Assembly: GCF_018070025.1 (NCBI RefSeq)
Contig: NZ_JAGPYQ010000001.1
Coordinates: 8,308,001 to 8,372,000 of the forward strand
Source: Streptomyces liliiviolaceus
GTDB taxonomy: Bacteria; Actinomycetota; Actinomycetes; Streptomycetales; Streptomycetaceae
Direction of reading: 5' to 3'
DNA: 64,000 nt
The position numbers and the translations under genes were made by a program. Within the stretch, counting starts at the first letter, position 1, and each line of letters opens with the position of its first letter. Positions 61,114-64,000 of the stretch are shown here, piece by piece. The notes below the pieces were generated by a model, which worked only from the letters and a program-made list of their open reading frames with translations, was not told where the DNA came from and did not search any database.

Positions 61114-62076
61114 ATGACCGCACGCTCCACCCGTCGTACGACCGCCGCGCAGTCCCGGATAGCCGCGGTCGGTGCGATCGCGGTCGCAGGCGCCCTGCTG
61201 CTCACCGGCTGCGGTGACCAGACCAAGGACAAGGACAGCGGCAGCTCGGACACCGCCGACTCCAGCGCGGCCCCGCTGGCCGACAAGCTGCCCGCGGCCG
61301 TCCGCGACAAGGGCGTCATCAAGGTCGGCTCGGACATCGCGTACGCGCCCGTCGAGTTCAAGGACGACTCCGGCAAGACGGTGGGCATCGACCCCGACCT
61401 CGCCGACGCCATGGGCAAGCAGCTCGGCGTGAAGTTCGAGTTCGAGAACGGCACGTTCGACACGCTGCTCACCGGTCTGCGCTCCAAGCGGTACGACATC
61501 GCGATGTCGGCGATGACGGACACCAAGGACCGCCAGGAGGGCGTCGACGCCGAGACCGGCAAGAAGGTCGGCGAGGGCGTCGACTTCATCGACTACTTCA
61601 CCGCGGGCGTCTCGATCTACACCAAGCAGGGCGCGGACCAGGGCATCAAAACCTGGGACGACCTGTGCGGCAAGAAGGTCGTGGTGCAGCGCAACACCGT
61701 CTCGAACGACCTCGCCAAGGCCCAGGCGAAGAAGTGTCCGGCCGGCAAGAAGCTCTCCATCGAGGCCTTCGACAACGACCAGCAGGCCCAGACCCGGCTG
61801 CGCGCCGGTGGCGCCGACGCCGGTTCCTCGGACTTCCCCGTGGCGGCGTACGCGGCGAAGACCTCGGGCGGCGGCAAGGACTTCGAGGTCGTCGGGGAGC
61901 AGGTCGAGGCCGCCCCGTACGGCATCGCGGTCGCCAAGTCGAACACCGAGCTGCGCGACGCCCTGCAGGCGGCGCTCGACGCGGTCATCAAGAACGGCGA
62001 GTACGACAAGATCATCGCGAAGTGGGGCGTCGAGGCGGGCGCCGTGAAGGAAGCCACCCTCAACGGCGGCAAGTGA
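61114..62076 (+). CDS. Polar amino-acid (glutamate-type) ABC transporter, substrate-binding lipoprotein
   Basis: The 320-residue lipoprotein has a signal peptide ending in LLLTGC. Its family 3 solute-binding domain shows KGVIKVGSDIAYAPVEFKDD, VGIDPDLADAMGKQLGVKFE, LRSKRYDIAMSAMTDTKDRQ and PYGIAVAKSNTELRDALQ. It captures an amino acid outside the cell; glutamate or a related polar amino acid is likely but not provable. A region around VDAETGKKVGEGVD is slightly longer than usual. The permease starts 33 bp downstream and the ATPase follows. Confidence 0.93.
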   Translation: MTARSTRRTTAAQSRIAAVGAIAVAGALLLTGCGDQTKDKDSGSSDTADSSAAPLADKLPAAVRDKGVIKVGSDIAYAPVEFKDDSGKTVGIDPDLADAMGKQLGVKFEFENGTFDTLLTGLRSKRYDIAMSAMTDTKDRQEGVDAETGKKVGEGVDFIDYFTAGVSIYTKQGADQGIKTWDDLCGKKVVVQRNTVSNDLAKAQAKKCPAGKKLSIEAFDNDQQAQTRLRAGGADAGSSDFPVAAYAAKTSGGGKDFEVVGEQVEAAPYGIAVAKSNTELRDALQAALDAVIKNGEYDKIIAKWGVEAGAVKEATLNGGK

Positions 62077-62109
62077 CCGCGTAGCCGGCGGCACTGAAAG
62101 GCAACATCC

Positions 62110-63054
62110 GTGACTGTTGACATCGACAAGACGCCCGGACCCCAGGACACTCCCCCGGGCGGCCCGGAGGCCATCAAGGCCATCCCGGTCCGGCACTACG
62201 GGCGGTACGTCTCGGCCGTCGTCGCGATCGCGATCTTCGTCTCGATCATCTACGCGTTCGCCCAGGGCAAGATCAACTGGGGTGCCGTACCGGACTACTT
62301 CTTCGACGACCGCATCCTCAAGGGCGTCGGCCAGACGATGCTGCTCACCGTGCTGTCGATGGTGATCGGTATCGCGGGCGGCATCCTCCTCGCGGTGATG
62401 CGCCTGTCGAAGAACCCGGTGACGTCGTCGATCGCGTGGTTCTACATCTGGTTCTTCCGGGGCACCCCGGTCCTGGTGCAGCTCGTGGTCTGGTTCAACC
62501 TGGGCCTGGTCTTCCAGTACATCAACCTCGGTCCGATCTACAAGGACTACTGGTCGAGCTTCATGACGCCGCTGCTGACGGCGCTCCTCGGGCTCGGTCT
62601 GAACGAGGCCGCGTACATGGCGGAGATCTGTCGCGCGGGTCTGCTCTCGGTCGACGAGGGCCAGACCGAGGCCTCGCACGCCCTGGGCATGAGCCACGGC
62701 AAGACCCTGCGGCGGATCGTGATCCCGCAGGCGATGCGCGTGATCGTGCCCCCCACGGGCAACGAGGTCATCAACATGCTCAAGACGACCTCGCTGGTGT
62801 CGGTGGTGCAGTTCGCCGAACTGTTCCGGTACGCGCAGGACATCGGCCAGTCGTCGGGCGCACCCGTGGAGATGTACTTCCTGGCCGCCGCCTGGTACCT
62901 GGTCCTGACCTCGGTGCTCAGCGTCGGGCAGTACTACATCGAGCGGTACTACGCCCGCGGTTCGAGCCGTGCGCTGCCGGCCACCCCGTTCCAGAAGATC
63001 AAGGCGAACATGCTGTCCCTGTCCAACCGCTCGGGCGGAGGAGCCAAGGCATGA
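62110..63054 (+). CDS. Polar amino-acid ABC transporter permease
   Basis: The chain has 314 residues with about five to six membrane segments ([20 protein letters not shown] first). The inner-membrane signature [20 protein letters not shown] contacts the ATPase, and the HisM-type parts [16 protein letters not shown] and [20 protein letters not shown] are clear. The GTG start follows GAAAGG. Only one permease gene is present, so the channel is probably a homodimer. Its stop overlaps the ATPase start by ATGA. Confidence 0.94.
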   Translation: MTVDIDKTPGPQDTPPGGPEAIKAIPVRHYGRYVSAVVAIAIFVSIIYAFAQGKINWGAVPDYFFDDRILKGVGQTMLLTVLSMVIGIAGGILLAVMRLSKNPVTSSIAWFYIWFFRGTPVLVQLVVWFNLGLVFQYINLGPIYKDYWSSFMTPLLTALLGLGLNEAAYMAEICRAGLLSVDEGQTEASHALGMSHGKTLRRIVIPQAMRVIVPPTGNEVINMLKTTSLVSVVQFAELFRYAQDIGQSSGAPVEMYFLAAAWYLVLTSVLSVGQYYIERYYARGSSRALPATPFQKIKANMLSLSNRSGGGAKA

Positions 63055-63860
63055 GCGCCGACGCGAACGTGACGAAGAACGTGCCCGTGGCGGACTCCGG
63101 CACGGCGATGGTGAAGGCCGAGGGCGTCCACAAGTCCTTCGGCCCGGTCGAGGTCCTCAAGGGCATCGACCTCGAAGTGAAGCCCAGCGAGGTCTTCTGC
63201 CTGATCGGTCCGTCCGGCTCGGGCAAGTCGACGTTCCTGCGGTGCATCAACCATCTGGAGAAGGTGAACGCCGGGCGGCTGTACGTCGACGGGGAGCTGG
63301 TCGGCTACCGCCAGAAGGGCGACAAGCTGTACGAGCTCAAGGACAGCGAGGTCGCGCTGAAGCGGCGGGACATCGGCATGGTGTTCCAGCGCTTCAACCT
63401 GTTCCCGCACATGACGGCGCTGGAGAACGTCATGGAGGCGCCGGTCCAGGTCAAGGGCGTGAGCAAGGCGCAGGCGCGTGAGCGTGCGGGGCAGCTCCTG
63501 GAGCGGGTCGGTCTGGCCGACAAGGCGGGGAACTACCCCTCGCAGCTCTCCGGTGGGCAGCAGCAGCGGGTCGCGATCGCGCGGGCGCTCGCGATGGAGC
63601 CGAAGCTGATGCTGTTCGACGAGCCGACGTCCGCGCTCGACCCTGAGCTGGTCGGTGACGTCCTCGACGTCATGCGCGACCTCGCGGAGTCGGGCATGAC
63701 GATGGTGGTCGTGACCCATGAGATGGGCTTCGCCCGGGAGGTCGGCGATTCGCTGGTCTTCATGGACGAGGGCGTGGTCGTCGAGTCCGGCCACCCTCGG
63801 GAGGTCCTGACGAACCCGCAGCATGAACGGACGCAGTCGTTCCTGTCGAAGGTGCTTTAG
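63051..63860 (+). CDS. Polar amino-acid ABC transporter ATP-binding protein
   Basis: The 269-residue ATPase has Walker [11 protein letters not shown], the Q-loop [13 protein letters not shown], signature [19 protein letters not shown], Walker [14 protein letters not shown], and the His switch [13 protein letters not shown] 20-residue N-terminal extension precedes the core, and an insert ([20 protein letters not shown]) lies between Walker A and the Q-loop, as in some GluA-like proteins. It overlaps the permease by ATGA and is followed by a strong terminator, so the operon has three genes. Confidence 0.96.
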   Translation: MSADANVTKNVPVADSGTAMVKAEGVHKSFGPVEVLKGIDLEVKPSEVFCLIGPSGSGKSTFLRCINHLEKVNAGRLYVDGELVGYRQKGDKLYELKDSEVALKRRDIGMVFQRFNLFPHMTALENVMEAPVQVKGVSKAQARERAGQLLERVGLADKAGNYPSQLSGGQQQRVAIARALAMEPKLMLFDEPTSALDPELVGDVLDVMRDLAESGMTMVVVTHEMGFAREVGDSLVFMDEGVVVESGHPREVLTNPQHERTQSFLSKVL

Positions 63861-63880
63861 CCGTCCGGCGGTCGGGCGGA

Positions 63881-63926
63881 TACGCGGAGGGGCGGTACGG
63901 GTTTTCCCGTACCGCCCCTCCGCGTA
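63881..63926 (+). terminator. Strong terminator of the ABC operon
   Basis: A perfect 21-bp stem (63881-63901 with 63906-63926) closes a TTTT loop. It lies 20 bp after the ATPase stop. Confidence 0.93.
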
Positions 63927-63975
63927 GCGGCCACCACCGGCTTGACGGTCACCTGCGGGCCCGGTGGGGGCGGGC

Positions 63976-63996
63976 CGCGCAGTTCCCCGCGCCCCT
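63976..63996 (+). repeat. Dispersed-repeat copy at the window end
   Basis: GCGCAGTTCCCCGCGCCCC occurs once more, 50 bp after the terminator. Confidence 0.8.
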
Positions 63997-64000
63997 GAAA

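Overview
The window is a chromosomal segment of a Streptomyces. The evidence is the very high GC, GTG and TTG start codons, many 1-4 base start/stop overlaps, a conservon (cvnABCD), a fused 2-oxoglutarate dehydrogenase E1/E2 (Kgd type), and a dispersed intergenic repeat of a type common in Streptomyces. From memory, much of the gene order resembles the Streptomyces coelicolor region between the malic enzyme (about SCO5261) and Ku/LigD (about SCO5309). That would make most of the window core genome.

Layout. 1-2786: a beta-galactosidase (cut by the window edge), a sugar-type MFS permease with a palindromic operator-like site, and a small conserved protein. 3.4-7.1 kb: Ku and LigD polymerase (end joining) on divergent strands, then a NERD protein facing a dual-specificity-type phosphatase. 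7.2-9.4 kb: a lipoprotein overlapping a histidine kinase, with no response regulator nearby. 9.7-13.5 kb: an SH3b exported protein, a SEDS glycosyltransferase/class B PBP pair and a DUF3291 protein. 13.5-17 kb: two divergent di-iron-type proteins, a TetR regulator and a small unknown. 17-25.4 kb: an NlpC/P60 hydrolase, a conservon with an FAD monooxygenase downstream, and a PP2C-like phosphatase. 25.6-39.1 kb: MarR, GH25 lysozyme, Lon with an HspR-type HAIR operator, a lipoprotein, a rhomboid-like membrane protein, a SpeE-like protein, an OmpR/histidine kinase pair, and Kgd.

39.2-53.9 kb is a block of nine genes, all on the minus strand, and is the exciting part. Transcription enters with a 58-residue FxsA-like RiPP precursor ending in a variant FxNxx tail. 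It is followed by an FxsB-type radical SAM/SPASM maturase, an HEXXH modification protein and a TIR/NB-ARC/TPR (FxsT-like) protein. A tightly overlapping second set follows: a trypsin-co-occurring-domain protein, a BchI-like AAA ATPase, a BchD-like VWA protein, a CHAT caspase-like protease, and a second TIR/NB-ARC/TPR protein. This looks like a sensor-effector (biological conflict) system combined with a peptide-modification cassette.

54.1-64 kb returns to core genes: DUF6104, DUF4097 plus PadR, a small HTH plus Clp-N protein, a quinone-oxidoreductase-like MDR, NAD-malic enzyme, and a glutamate-type polar amino-acid ABC transporter ending in a strong terminator.

About 25 copies of a roughly 20-bp repeat (GCGCAGTTCCCCGCGCCCC) lie mostly in intergenic gaps and after stop codons. 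Two of them encode part of a membrane protein. I found no tRNA, rRNA, insertion sequence or CRISPR array. All functions come from reading motifs; no database search was run.
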